Source of the DNA: Candidatus Krumholzibacteriia bacterium
Lineage (GTDB): Bacteria > Krumholzibacteriota > Krumholzibacteriia > JAJRXK01
Direction of reading: 5' to 3'
Length of the DNA: 64,000 nucleotides
Assembly: GCA_035268685.1 (NCBI GenBank)
Contig: DATFKK010000173.1
Span: 1 to 64,000 of the forward strand
Shown piece by piece: positions 40,090-49,677 of this stretch. Below the pieces are notes generated by a model, which was not told where the DNA came from, searched no databases, and saw only the letters and a program-made list of their open reading frames with translations. A program made the position numbers and the translations under genes. Within the stretch, counting starts at the first letter, position 1. Each line of letters opens with the position of its first letter.

Positions 40090-40915
40090 GGTGCGTTGCG
40101 TCGGCCGTCGGAGAGAAAACTGCGGATCTCGTCGAGGAGCAACTCCGGCTCCTCCTCGATCACCAGGCGCCCCGCATCGACCACCGTTGCCAACCGCGAT
40201 CCGGGAATCCGCGCCTGCAGCTCTCGAGCCTTCGTCACCGGGATCCACGTATCCTGCTCGCCCCACAGGATCAGGGTGGGCACGTCGATCTCACCGTACC
40301 GTGACTCGACCTCGTCGGTCGCCGACTGGTCGGCCTGGGCGATCTGCCGGTAGAAGGCAGGCTGTCCCAGCTCCCCACGCCATGGCCTGCAGATCCCCTC
40401 GAGTGCCTCGGCCGACAACGGCCGGTGCGCGGCAGTGCGGGCATAGGCTTCGACGACCGCTTCGTGGATGAACGGCGGAAGTCCGCGGAAGGCCTCTTCG
40501 TGCCGGCGGACGTGTCGGAAGAAGGGCGATCCCCACGGCGCCAGGGCGACGGCGTCGATCAGGACCAGGCGACGGTACGTTCATTCAGCAGCAGGGTACG
40601 CAGCGCCGTCGCACCGCCGAAGTCGTGGCCGACCACGGACGGCCGGTCCAGACCCCAATGATCGAGCAAGGCCGCGAAGACACCGTTCTGCACCTCGAGC
40701 GACACATCACCCGGCTGCTGGTCCGACTGCCCGTACCCTGGAAGATCGAAGGTGTAGACCTCGTGGTCGGCCGCAAGGCCCCCGATCAGACGGCGGAGGG
40801 TGAACGACGACCACGGGGTCCCGTGAAGGAGAACGACCGGGGCACCGCGACCCCAGCAGTCCCAGGCCACCGTCCGCCCGTCGACGTCGAAGTGGTTTCG
40901 CAGATTCCAGTCCAT
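40090..40915 (-). pseudogene. Frameshifted alpha/beta hydrolase (haloalkane dehalogenase/epoxide hydrolase-like)
   Basis: The 5' part (40915-40559, 118 residues) opens an alpha/beta hydrolase: VVLLHGTPWSSFTLRRL (oxyanion HG), FDLPGYGQSD, and nucleophile elbow VVGHDFGGA with an Asp, as in dehalogenases and epoxide hydrolases. It stops at 40559 just after LLLNERTVAW. In another frame the protein continues without a break as LVLIDAVALAPWGSPFF, and later VPTLILWGEQDTWIPV. The junction at about 40565-40572 needs a single-base-class shift. In the 3' part the expected catalytic His of DAGHLV is Arg (DAGRLV, CGC for CAC), and no stop follows the end of the fold, so decay rather than a lone sequencing error is likely. 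Confidence 0.8.
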
Positions 40916-41115
40916 GATGGCTCCATCGATCGTCGGTCCCCCATTCGGCCCGGGATCCGCAGGGTACCCGAAGCCACCGCGGAGGTCGCGCCGGGGACAA
41001 GATCAGCAAGCCCGAACGATGTCCAACAGATCGTCGCCCGCGGGATTCTTCTCAACCTCCCGACTCACCGGGCCGATACGCACTGCGAACACACGCCCAA
41101 CCCCAGAGGTTCGCC

Positions 41116-42372
41116 ATGACCACCCGGACGCCGGTCTCGCGTCGAGTGGGCAGAGCCACCGGATTCGCCTGCGCGACGGCCGCGTCCACCGCCGCCGACA
41201 CCGCACGTGCGGTCGACGAGTGCCTCGCCGCACTGCACGACGAGCAGTCGACGGAGTTCGACTGGTTGCTCGTCTCCTACACCGAGCACCACGACGCAAC
41301 CCACATCGCCGGGCGCCTGCACGCCGCGAGCAACGCGCCCGGGGCGATCCACGGCGCTTCGTCCTGTCGCGCGGTCATGACCGAGAACGGCGTGCACGAC
41401 GATGTACCGAGTTCGCTCGCCGTCTTCGCCGTCCACGACCCCGAAGGCGCCTACGGCGTCGGCAGCGCCGTGATCGGCGACGACCCGCGTGCCGCCGCGG
41501 CCCGCGCCGTCGACGCGGCCCTCGAACGGGCCGGGCGCCACGGCGAACCGCCCGCGCTGATCTGGATGAGCGCCGCCCCGGGCCACGAAGAGGAACTGCT
41601 GCGCGGCATCGCCGACCTCGTGGGCGCGAACGTTCCCGTGGCGGGAGGCAGCGCGGCCGACGACACCGTCGCCGGAGGCTGGAGCCAGCTCGACGGAGCG
41701 GGCGGTCACGACGACGCCGTCGTCGTCAGCGTCCTGTTCCCGTCGGTCGAGTTGTCCTTCGCCTTCCACAGCGGCTACGACGCCACGACGACCCGCGGCA
41801 CCGTCACGCGCGCCCACGACCGGACGATCGAGCAGATCGACGGCGAGCCCGCCGCGCACGTCTACGACCGGTGGACGGAGGGATCGATCTCCGAGGTCCT
41901 CGAGGCCGGCGGCAACGTCCTCGGCCTGACCTCGCTCGCGCCGCTCGGCCGGGTCGTCGACGACGAATCCGGCCTGGAGCTCTACACCCTGTCGCATCCA
42001 TGCTCGGTCGAAGCGGACGGAAGCCTGACGCTCTTCACCGAAGCCCCCGTCGGCAGCGAACTCGTGCTGATGACCGGATCCGAGGAGAACCTCGTGCAGC
42101 GCGCCGGCCGCGTCGCCCGCTCGGCGCGCGAGTCCGGCGATGCGGACGGAGCGGACGTCCTCGGCGGCCTGGTGATCTACTGCGCGGGCTGCATGCTCAC
42201 CATCACCGACCGCATGCCCCGCGTCGTCGGCGAACTGAACGAAGCGCTCGACCATGCTCCCTACGTCGGCTCGTTCACCTTCGGCGAGCAGGGCTGTCAC
42301 GTGGGCAACCAGAACGCCCACGGCAACCTCATGATCTCCGTCGTGCTGTTCCGCGACGAGGAAGCGCTGTAG
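41116..42372 (+). CDS. FIST domain sensory protein
   Basis: 418 residues. FIST-N (about 30-225; WLLVSYTEHHDATHIAGRL, then IHGASSCRAVMTENGV and NVPVAGGSAADD) and FIST-C (about 230-400; ISEVLEAGG, ADVLGGLVIYCAGCMLTI, APYVGSFTFGEQG). FIST proteins are predicted to bind small ligands such as amino acids and to feed signal transduction. The hybrid histidine kinase gene starts 13 bases downstream, so this protein probably delivers the input for that kinase. No signal peptide: cytoplasmic. ATG at 41116 with GAGG upstream. Confidence 0.88.
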   Translation: MTTRTPVSRRVGRATGFACATAASTAADTARAVDECLAALHDEQSTEFDWLLVSYTEHHDATHIAGRLHAASNAPGAIHGASSCRAVMTENGVHDDVPSSLAVFAVHDPEGAYGVGSAVIGDDPRAAAARAVDAALERAGRHGEPPALIWMSAAPGHEEELLRGIADLVGANVPVAGGSAADDTVAGGWSQLDGAGGHDDAVVVSVLFPSVELSFAFHSGYDATTTRGTVTRAHDRTIEQIDGEPAAHVYDRWTEGSISEVLEAGGNVLGLTSLAPLGRVVDDESGLELYTLSHPCSVEADGSLTLFTEAPVGSELVLMTGSEENLVQRAGRVARSARESGDADGADVLGGLVIYCAGCMLTITDRMPRVVGELNEALDHAPYVGSFTFGEQGCHVGNQNAHGNLMISVVLFRDEEAL

Positions 42373-42385
42373 GGGAGCGACCATC

Positions 42386-44134
42386 GTGGCCGAACACCTG
42401 CGCGAGCAGATCGTCGAGCTGCAACGACGCCTCGAGCGCGAGCACGCGACGCGTGTGGAGTCGGACACCGTCATCGAATGTCTGGCCCGCGTGCGAACGG
42501 CCGACGACGCCGAGGGCGCCTTCGGGGGAATCCTTCGGATCCTGGTCGACTTCGTCGGCGACGCCGAGGGCGTGTGCCTGCGCATGGACTCCGGACAGGC
42601 GCCCACGGTGCTCGCCACCACCGACCCCGATCTGACCACGGTCGACTGGGCGCAGGACACGTTTCCCGCCCGTCTGGAGCACGGCCGCCCCGTCCGCCAG
42701 TTCGACCTGTCCCGCGGCGATGCCTTCGCGCCCCTCGTCGAACGCCGGAACTTCGCGTCGGCCCTGTGCCTGGCGATCGGCAGTGACGAGGCGGGAGCGC
42801 TGGTGGCTCTCTTCAGCCACCGTCGCGCTCGCTTCGACCGCAGCCACGCACGCGTGTTGAAGCGTCTGGTTCCCGTCCTCGAACCGGCCTGTCATCTGCT
42901 CGAGATGGAGCGGCTGCGCCAGGCCACCGACGTGGCCGACCGCCGGGCGCGCGACGCCGACGCGGCGAATCGCGCCAAGAGCGACTTCGTGGCGAACATG
43001 AGCCACGAGCTGCGCACGCCGTTGAACGGGATCCTCGGCAACCTGGAACTGGCCGTCCTGGAAGACCCGTCGACGACCCTGAGGGAGTACGTCGACGGCG
43101 CGCGCGACTCCGCCGACACGCTGCTGCACCTGGTGAACGACCTGCTCGACTTCTCGCGCCTCGAGTCGGGAACGTTCCATCTCGAGGCGACGACCTTCGG
43201 CGTCCGCGATCTGTTCGAACGTTCCCTCGCGTCGGTCGACGCGATCGCCCGCGACAAGGGACTGGACCTGAGCCTGCACGTGGACCCGAGCGTTCCGGCC
43301 GCGCTGGTCGGCGACCCCCACCGGATCCGTCAGGTGTTGCTGAACCTGGTGGGCAACGCGCTGAAGTTCACGAACTCCGGCCGCGTTCGCGTCGACTGCG
43401 AGCGCACGTCGCGCGGCGACGACCGCATGTGGCTGCGCGTCTCGGTCACCGACACCGGCATCGGTATCCCGCGCGATGCCCTGGCGCGGATCTTCCGTCG
43501 CTTCGAACAGCAGGACAACAGCATCACCCGGGAGTTCGGGGGCACCGGCCTCGGGCTCGCGATCTCCTCGCACCTCGTGGCCTGCATGGGCGGACACGTC
43601 GAGGTCGAGAGCGAAGTCGGCGAGGGCAGCCGCTTCCGGTTCGAGATCCCGCTCGAAGCGTGTGATCCACTGCCGAAGGAGAACCAGTCCGTCGACGTCG
43701 AGCCGACGGACTCCTCGGCGGCCGCACCGCGGCACGTGCTCGTGGTCGAGGACAACCCCATGAACCTGAAGATCGCCGTGCGCATGCTCGAGCGGATGGG
43801 ACACGTCGTATCGACGGCCGAGCACGGCCGCATCGCCCTCGACCTGCTGTCCCGCGAGACCTTCGACCTGGTCCTGCTCGACATGCAGATGCCCGTGCTC
43901 GACGGCATCGCGACCGCGCAGGCCATCCGGGCGAGCGCGGAGCCGTGGTCGGAGGTTCCGATCGTCGCGATGACCGCGAACGCCATGCGCCGGGATCGCG
44001 ACCGCTGCCTCGAAGCGGGGATGGACGGCTTCCTCTCGAAACCGTTCCGTCTCGAGGTGCTGCGGGAGACGGTGGAGAACCACGTCGCTTCGGCGGCGAC
44101 GTCGGACGGCGTGGGATCGCGTCAGCCGGTGTAG
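42386..44134 (+). CDS. Hybrid histidine kinase with receiver domain, partner of FIST protein
   Basis: 582 residues. Coiled N-terminus (1-30), GAF-like domain (about 30-175), HisKA with phospho-acceptor His207 in MSHELRTPLNG, HATPase with N-box LLNLVGNALKF, G1 VTDTGIGIP and G2 FGGTGLGLAIS, and a C-terminal receiver (about 450-570) with phospho-acceptor Asp499 in LVLLDMQMPVLDG and Lys in FLSKPF. No membrane helix, so a cytoplasmic sensor. No output domain or separate regulator is adjacent, so the final target is unknown. GTG at 42386. Confidence 0.92.
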   Translation: MAEHLREQIVELQRRLEREHATRVESDTVIECLARVRTADDAEGAFGGILRILVDFVGDAEGVCLRMDSGQAPTVLATTDPDLTTVDWAQDTFPARLEHGRPVRQFDLSRGDAFAPLVERRNFASALCLAIGSDEAGALVALFSHRRARFDRSHARVLKRLVPVLEPACHLLEMERLRQATDVADRRARDADAANRAKSDFVANMSHELRTPLNGILGNLELAVLEDPSTTLREYVDGARDSADTLLHLVNDLLDFSRLESGTFHLEATTFGVRDLFERSLASVDAIARDKGLDLSLHVDPSVPAALVGDPHRIRQVLLNLVGNALKFTNSGRVRVDCERTSRGDDRMWLRVSVTDTGIGIPRDALARIFRRFEQQDNSITREFGGTGLGLAISSHLVACMGGHVEVESEVGEGSRFRFEIPLEACDPLPKENQSVDVEPTDSSAAAPRHVLVVEDNPMNLKIAVRMLERMGHVVSTAEHGRIALDLLSRETFDLVLLDMQMPVLDGIATAQAIRASAEPWSEVPIVAMTANAMRRDRDRCLEAGMDGFLSKPFRLEVLRETVENHVASAATSDGVGSRQPV

Positions 44135-44135
44135 G

Positions 44136-45857
44136 TCAGGAGCGACCGCTCCCGCCGTGTTCCCGCAACAACGCCCGCGCTTCCGGTAGCCGCGGATCGT
44201 CACTTCCTGCCCGCTGCATCCGATCAGTCACCGCCGCGAGCACCTGCATCGCCCGCCGCAGACCCGGCCGCTGCCCGAGCACGTCGAGCAGCACCTCGAG
44301 CGCCGCCCGGTCGTCGCCCACGGTGTAGAGCGCCACGGCGCGTTCGAGGCGCAGCATCACTTCGGCGTCGGGCTTCTCGGCGTAGCTGGCGTCGATGGCC
44401 CGTCCGTCGCCGAAGCGCGCCGGTTCGTTCATGATGGCATCCATCACCAGCAGCCACTCCCGCGCGAGCCGTTCGTTGCCGTGCGTCGCCTCGATCGACG
44501 CGTAGCGCGCCGCCGACATGGCGTGGCGGTAGGTCTCGTGCACGGGAAACAGGAGCGTTCCCGCGCGCAGCAGCAGCACCACGAGCAGCGGCGCGAACAG
44601 CGGCCGCAGGCGACGTTGCACGTAGGCCACCACGAGTTGGTGGATTCCACTGCCGGCGAACACCAGCAGCGCCGGCCACACGGCCAGGCGCAGACGACCG
44701 TTCACGAAGAACACCACGCCCACCGCGAAGGCCATCAGCACGAGCACGACCAGCGGCCATCGGGGCCGCCGCATGCGCACGAGCGGTTGCCACGCACCGA
44801 GCACGGCCAGGCCCAGCACCACACCGAAGCCGAAGGGCGCCCACGCGAGCACGCGCGACTCGCGGGCCGCCAACGCGGCGTCCTCCATCTGCGGCATCGA
44901 GAACGGATGGACGAACAACACGGCCCGCGTCAGCGCGAGCTGCACGGCCCGGCCGGGATCGGACACCAGGAACTCCACCGCGCGCTCGCGCCAGAAGGCC
45001 TCGACCTCGGCACTGTTCAGCGTGCGCCCCCGCGCGCGCTGGGCGGCCTCCTGTCCGGTGGGATCGCCGGGATGGACCTCCTGCACGTTCGTGTACGTGC
45101 CCTCGGCCGCGGGATTGTTGCCCACGTACAGGTTCAGGCCGCCGTTGTAGGAGCGCGGTTGCCAGAGTCCCTCGGCGGCCAGGTTGTGGGCCGACAGCAG
45201 GACCATGGCCACGAGTCCGGGCGCGAGCAGGGCCAGCGCCGAATGCAGCGCCAGGCGGCGATCGGTGCGCAGCGACCACACCACGCCCAGACCGAGCAGC
45301 AGCCACAGCAGCAGCAGGTTGGAACGCAGCGCGATGCCGACGCCCAGCGCCATGCCCGCCATCCACAGCGCGCGTCGGCCCCAGGGTTCGCGCAGAATCA
45401 CGCCGGCCACGGCGATCGCGGTGCAGGCCGCGGCCGGGCCGTCGGGCAGCAGCGAGGTGTCGTACAGGATCAAGGGCGGCGTGGCGGCGCCGAGCAGCAG
45501 CGTTGCCGCGCCGGTCACCGGTCCCGCCAGTTCCCGCGCGGCGCGGGCGAGCACGAGCAGGGCGGCCACACCGAGCACGCTCTGTCCGACGATCACCGCG
45601 CCCGGTCCCAGGGGCCGCTCCACGAGGGCCAGCACGTACGGATAGAGCGGGCTCATGAAGAAGGCGCGATCGAGCACGAAGCCGCCGTCGACCAGGGCGT
45701 CGGCCATGGCGCGGTAGAGCTGCGTGTCGAGCATGGCGGTGAGCGTGGCACGGCCGCTGCGCTCGAGCCACGCCACCACGCGCAGGAGCAGGGCGAGGAC
45801 GACGAGCGCCGTCCACAGACGCCGATCGTCGGCGATCCTCTCGACGCGGCTGGACAT
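44136..45857 (-). CDS. GT39-like membrane glycosyltransferase with C-terminal helical tail
   Basis: 573 residues with about 10-11 membrane helices (1-460) and a soluble helical tail (about 470-573) that may form TPR-like hairpins (ALEVLLDVLGQRPGLRRAM). First extracytoplasmic loop MLDTQLYRAMADALVDGGF followed by FFMSPLYPYVLALV resembles the acceptor/carrier loop of PMT/ArnT-superfamily enzymes, with the Asp in place. Likely transfers a lipid-linked sugar; substrate unknown. Stops one base from the convergent hybrid kinase stop (44134/44136). ATG at 45857. Confidence 0.75.
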   Translation of the reverse strand: MSSRVERIADDRRLWTALVVLALLLRVVAWLERSGRATLTAMLDTQLYRAMADALVDGGFVLDRAFFMSPLYPYVLALVERPLGPGAVIVGQSVLGVAALLVLARAARELAGPVTGAATLLLGAATPPLILYDTSLLPDGPAAACTAIAVAGVILREPWGRRALWMAGMALGVGIALRSNLLLLWLLLGLGVVWSLRTDRRLALHSALALLAPGLVAMVLLSAHNLAAEGLWQPRSYNGGLNLYVGNNPAAEGTYTNVQEVHPGDPTGQEAAQRARGRTLNSAEVEAFWRERAVEFLVSDPGRAVQLALTRAVLFVHPFSMPQMEDAALAARESRVLAWAPFGFGVVLGLAVLGAWQPLVRMRRPRWPLVVLVLMAFAVGVVFFVNGRLRLAVWPALLVFAGSGIHQLVVAYVQRRLRPLFAPLLVVLLLRAGTLLFPVHETYRHAMSAARYASIEATHGNERLAREWLLVMDAIMNEPARFGDGRAIDASYAEKPDAEVMLRLERAVALYTVGDDRAALEVLLDVLGQRPGLRRAMQVLAAVTDRMQRAGSDDPRLPEARALLREHGGSGRS

Positions 45858-46103
45858 GATCGGCGGTCCGGGTGCGGGACGACGGGCAGAGGACCTGCGA
45901 GTCTAGCCGCGGGGTGCGAGGCGTCGCAACTGCGGGTCGTCCCGCGTGTCCGTGCTCGACACTGCACGAGCCCATCGGGCACAGTGTGCCGATCCGGCAC
46001 ACCCGTCTCGTCGAGGTGACACTCGCAGGCCGCCTGTTCCGAGGGGTTTACGGGTGTCACCGGGCGAGGACGAACGGGCACGGTCCTTGGATCCGGGACG
46101 GAC

Positions 46104-47462
46104 ATGCGAAGATCCCGACGGCATTCCCCGGTTTCCGACACCCGCGCATGGACCGCCCTGCTGGTGTGCCTCGGGGTGGTGTGCACGCTCGTGGGCGCCG
46201 TTCTCCCCGCCGCCGCGCAACCCGACCGCGCCCTACGCCTCGAGGCGATCGAGTCGATGCCCGACCGGCCCGGCCTCGCCCCCGCCCTGGGCGACCTGGT
46301 CGGTCTGTGGCCGGGGCAGGCGATCGACGCCGCCGACCTGCGCGCCGCGCGCCGCACGATCGCCCGCTCGGGCTGGTACGAACGCGTGGAGGTCTACACC
46401 CGCCCGGGATCGGAACCCGGCACGCTGGTCCTGCGCGTCGAGGGCGAGCTCGACGACGGCGTGCGCCTCGAGACCGGCTTCGGCCACGACCCGCTCGACG
46501 ACTGGTACCTGAACCTGGTCGGTCTGCGCGCCCACCACCTGATCGGTCCGGCCAGCACGGCGCGGCTGAACTTCCAGTTCGGTCGACGCCGCAGTGCATT
46601 GCGGCTCGAGATCGAAGCGCGCCGGGTGGGCGGAAGCGGCGTGGGTCTCCTGCTGGACGCCTCGGGCGGTGCCGAGCAGTGGAACGTGTTCGACGACGAC
46701 CGCTTCTACACGCAGGAGATCGGACGTCGTCATGTGCACATCGGTGCAAGAGTGCACCCGACCCGTTCCACCGCGTTGACACTGTGGCTCGGACGCTCGG
46801 CGGCCGATCCCCAGGACCTGACCCAGGAGGAGGGCGAGCGCCGCGATCCGGCGCCCGGACTGGTGGGACCCTTCGGGCGCCAGGAGGAGTTCTCCGACCT
46901 CCGCCTCGACCTCACGCTCGACCGCCGCGATCACGCCCAGCCCTGGCGCCGCGGTCTGTGGACGCTGCTCCGCGCGACCGTCTCCGAACCCGACTCCGGC
47001 ACGACCTTCGTCCGCACGCGCGCCGCGCTGCGCGCCGCCGTCCCGCTGCCCGCCCAGCAGGCCCTGGCCTTCCGCGGGGACCTGGCGTGGACCGATCCCG
47101 GGACGCCCTATCACCTGCGGCCGATCTTCGGCGGACAGGGCAGCGTGCGCGGCTTCCGCGACGCCAGCCTGAGCGGCGGCCGCGGCGCCCGCGCGATCGC
47201 GGCAGCGTCCATGGAATGGCGCACCCCACTGCTGCCGCGCGGCGCTCCCGACGCGCGCGTGCACGGCGTCCTGTTCGTCGACACCGGCCGCTTCGTCGAC
47301 GCCGGCGGCGACACCGGTCCGTGGTCGACCTCGGTGGGATGGGGCCTGCGCGTGCGCCTGCCCTGGGTCGAACGCGTGGCGCTCGACGCCGCGATTCCCC
47401 TCACGCCCACGGAGACCGGCGACCCCTTCTGGGTCCACGGCAGCCTGGGCTTCGGGTTCTGA
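46104..47462 (+). CDS. Omp85 superfamily outer-membrane protein with a single POTRA
   Basis: 452 residues: signal peptide ending LPAAAAQP near 39, one POTRA-like domain (about 70-115, ARRTIARSGWYERVEVYTRPG), and a 16-strand-type barrel with the loop-6 signature GSVRGFRDASLSGG (VRGF) near 350 and a terminal aromatic residue in SLGFGF. BamA has five POTRAs and TamA three; a single one suggests a secretion- or lipid-linked Omp85 paralogue. Two bases separate its stop from the DUF4390 gene, so it opens an operon with a two-component system. Confidence 0.85.
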   Translation: MRRSRRHSPVSDTRAWTALLVCLGVVCTLVGAVLPAAAQPDRALRLEAIESMPDRPGLAPALGDLVGLWPGQAIDAADLRAARRTIARSGWYERVEVYTRPGSEPGTLVLRVEGELDDGVRLETGFGHDPLDDWYLNLVGLRAHHLIGPASTARLNFQFGRRRSALRLEIEARRVGGSGVGLLLDASGGAEQWNVFDDDRFYTQEIGRRHVHIGARVHPTRSTALTLWLGRSAADPQDLTQEEGERRDPAPGLVGPFGRQEEFSDLRLDLTLDRRDHAQPWRRGLWTLLRATVSEPDSGTTFVRTRAALRAAVPLPAQQALAFRGDLAWTDPGTPYHLRPIFGGQGSVRGFRDASLSGGRGARAIAAASMEWRTPLLPRGAPDARVHGVLFVDTGRFVDAGGDTGPWSTSVGWGLRVRLPWVERVALDAAIPLTPTETGDPFWVHGSLGFGF

Positions 47463-47464
47463 TC

Positions 47465-48097
47465 GTGCGGCCGACCCTGCGCACCGCCCTCGCCCTGACG
47501 GTGTGGCTGCTCGCGGCCACGCCCGTCACGGCCGGCCGCGTGGTCGAGGTCGAACCCTACCGCGCCGACGGCTGGCTGTACGTCGACGTGCACACGGCCG
47601 ACCTGCTCGATCCGCGCACGCGCAGCACCGTCGAGAGCGGCCTGCCCGGTCACTGCCGCCTGCGCCTGGAACTGCGCGATGCGCGCGACGAGGTCGCCGT
47701 GCGCCGCGTGGTCGAACGCGTGCTCGAGTTCGATCTGTGGGAAGGCATCGCGCGCGTGCGGCAGGGAGCGTCCGAGCGTGCCTTCCGTTCGATCGACGCC
47801 GCCGACTCGGCGTGGTCGCACTTCGCCGGTCTGCGGCTGTTGCCGTGGGAACGCGTGGACCTCGACGGCCGGTACCGTCTGCACGTGCAGGTCCGGGTGG
47901 AGCCCTTCGGTCCCGAGGAACGCGAACGCGTGTCGGAGTACGTGAGCGAGAGCGAACGCGGAGACCGGCGCGAACTCGCCTTCGATCTGGGCGGCCTGGT
48001 GGGCCGCCTCGTCGGCCGCGGCGGCACCGACGACGACGCGCCGGTGTGGACCAGTCCTCCGTTTCGTCCCGCATCGCTGCCGGAGCGTGCACCGTGA
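47465..48097 (+). CDS. DUF4390-like secreted protein
   Basis: 210 residues: signal peptide to about 23, then an all-beta domain resembling DUF4390 (VDVHTADLLDPRTRSTVESGLPGHC opening, then LEFDLWEGIARVRQG and DLDGRYRLHVQVRVEPFG). DUF4390 genes lie upstream of NtrY-type kinases in many proteobacteria, as here; the role is unknown. GTG at 47465; the stop overlaps the kinase start (GTGA). Possibly a periplasmic input protein for the kinase. Confidence 0.78.
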   Translation: MRPTLRTALALTVWLLAATPVTAGRVVEVEPYRADGWLYVDVHTADLLDPRTRSTVESGLPGHCRLRLELRDARDEVAVRRVVERVLEFDLWEGIARVRQGASERAFRSIDAADSAWSHFAGLRLLPWERVDLDGRYRLHVQVRVEPFGPEERERVSEYVSESERGDRRELAFDLGGLVGRLVGRGGTDDDAPVWTSPPFRPASLPERAP

Positions 48098-49677
48098 GTC
48101 TGCGCGCTCGGTTGGTCCTGCTCTTCGCCGTGCTCACGTTGCTGCCGGCGTTGCCCGCGGCGTGGGTCACCCACGATCTGTTGCAGCGCACCGTCGACAT
48201 CGCGCTGCGCGACGAGATCGACCAGGCGCTCGAGGCCGGCGTGCGGCAGACACGCGCGGCGTTGCAGGTGCAGCGCGATGCACTGGGTGCACTGGGATCG
48301 CGATGGACGGCCGCCTTGGCCGAGGCCGGTGACCCCGTCGCGGTCGACCCGTCGTTCTCCGATCCGGCCGTGCGCGTGGAGGTCGTCGACGGACCGGTGC
48401 TCGTGGAGGGCCGGCTCGGCGAAGTTCCGGAGACCCGCGAACGCGGTGCTCCTCCGGTCGTGCTGCGTGAACGGGTCGACGTGGGGGGCACCCGGCTTCG
48501 CCTCACCGCACCCGTCGATCCGCAGTGGCGCGCCGACGCCCTGCGCACCAGCGAGTCGTTGCAGATGCTGCGGCTGCTGCGCGCCGAACGGTCGTCGATC
48601 GAACGCGCCTTCCTCGTACCCTTCGTAGTGATCGTCGCGATCGCGTTGGTGGTCGCCGTCGGCGCCGCGTGGTGGTTGGCACGCGGCTTCACGCGACGTG
48701 TCGAACGTCTGGTCGCCGCCACCGATCGCGTGGCCACCGGCGACTGGTCGGTGCGGACCGCGTTCGACGGCGACGACGAACTCGCACGCCTCGGCCGCGG
48801 CTTCGATTCGATGGTCGCCTCGCTCGACGCCCAGTCGCGACGGCTGGTCGATCTGGAGACCATGGCCGGCTGGCGCGAGATGGCCCGCGCGCTGGCGCAC
48901 GAGGTCAAGAACCCGCTCACGCCGATCCAGTTGACGGTCGAGGAGATGCGCGAGCGCTACCCCGGCGACGACACCGAGTACCGCGCCCTGCTCGACGAGT
49001 GCAGCCGCATCGTGATCGAAGAAGTGGAATCGCTGCGTAGCGTCGTCGGCCGCTTCCGCGACTTCGCGCGGCCGGTGGAACTCGATCGTCGTGCCTTCGA
49101 TCCCAACCGCCTGCTGCACGACATCGGCGCGCTGCAACGCGACCTGCGCGTGGACTTCGATCTCTCCGACGAACTTCCCGCCGTGCACGGGGACGAGGAC
49201 CGCCTGCGGCAGATCCTCATGAACCTGGCGTCGAACGCGCGCGAGGCCGGGGCGACGTCGCTGCGGTTGGCGTCGGCACCGCACGCCGAGGGGGTGGCCC
49301 TGGTGTTCGAGGACGACGGCCCCGGCATTCCCGCAGCCGAGCGCGCGCAGGTGTTCGAGCCGTACCGCACGGGCAAGGCCGGCGGGCTCGGGCTGGGTCT
49401 GGCGCTGGTGAAGGGGATCGTGCTCGCCCACGACGGATCGATCGAGGTGGACGAGGGCAGGCTCGGCGGGGCACGGTTCACGGTAGTGCTGCCGTCGGGC
49501 CAGGCTTCGGCAGCGGCAATCCATGCTTCCGCGGCAGCAGTCCCCACTTCCGCGGTGGAAGTCGATGCTTCTGCACCGGACGTCCGCGCTTCCGCTGCGG
49601 AAGTCCCGACTTCCGGCGCGGAACATCCCCAGCGTGGGGACGGAACAGCCGACGACGACCCGGAGGATCCGCGATGA
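48094..49677 (+). CDS. NtrY-like membrane sensor histidine kinase
   Basis: 527 residues. Helix 1 (about 5-30), periplasmic sensor (30-170), helix 2 (about 172-195), HAMP (about 195-248), HisKA with phospho-acceptor His269 in ALAHEVKNPLTPIQLTVEEM (NtrY type), and HATPase with N-box LMNLASNAREAG, G1 FEDDGPGIP and G2 GGLGLGLALVKG. The last ~50 residues are a low-complexity Ala/Ser/Val tail encoded by a series of small palindromes (49546-49640). Coupled by overlap to DUF4390 and to the response regulator. Start GTG at 48094. Confidence 0.92.
   Translation: MSLRARLVLLFAVLTLLPALPAAWVTHDLLQRTVDIALRDEIDQALEAGVRQTRAALQVQRDALGALGSRWTAALAEAGDPVAVDPSFSDPAVRVEVVDGPVLVEGRLGEVPETRERGAPPVVLRERVDVGGTRLRLTAPVDPQWRADALRTSESLQMLRLLRAERSSIERAFLVPFVVIVAIALVVAVGAAWWLARGFTRRVERLVAATDRVATGDWSVRTAFDGDDELARLGRGFDSMVASLDAQSRRLVDLETMAGWREMARALAHEVKNPLTPIQLTVEEMRERYPGDDTEYRALLDECSRIVIEEVESLRSVVGRFRDFARPVELDRRAFDPNRLLHDIGALQRDLRVDFDLSDELPAVHGDEDRLRQILMNLASNAREAGATSLRLASAPHAEGVALVFEDDGPGIPAAERAQVFEPYRTGKAGGLGLGLALVKGIVLAHDGSIEVDEGRLGGARFTVVLPSGQASAAAIHASAAAVPTSAVEVDASAPDVRASAAEVPTSGAEHPQRGDGTADDDPEDPR
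49546..49640. repeat. Run of four short palindromes at the 3' end of the ntrY-like gene
   Basis: ACTTCCGCGGTGGAAGT (49546-49562), CTTCCGCTGCGGAAG (49589-49603), TTCCGGCGCGGAA (49611-49623) and TCCCCAGCGTGGGGA (49626-49640). The first three share a TTCC..GGAA core. They sit in frame just before the response-regulator start. Confidence 0.6.

Noticed and set aside
46077-46091. Sigma-54-like sequence GGGCACGGTCCTTGG before the Omp85 gene
   Set aside because: The essential GC of the -12 box is GG, so it fails the core consensus.
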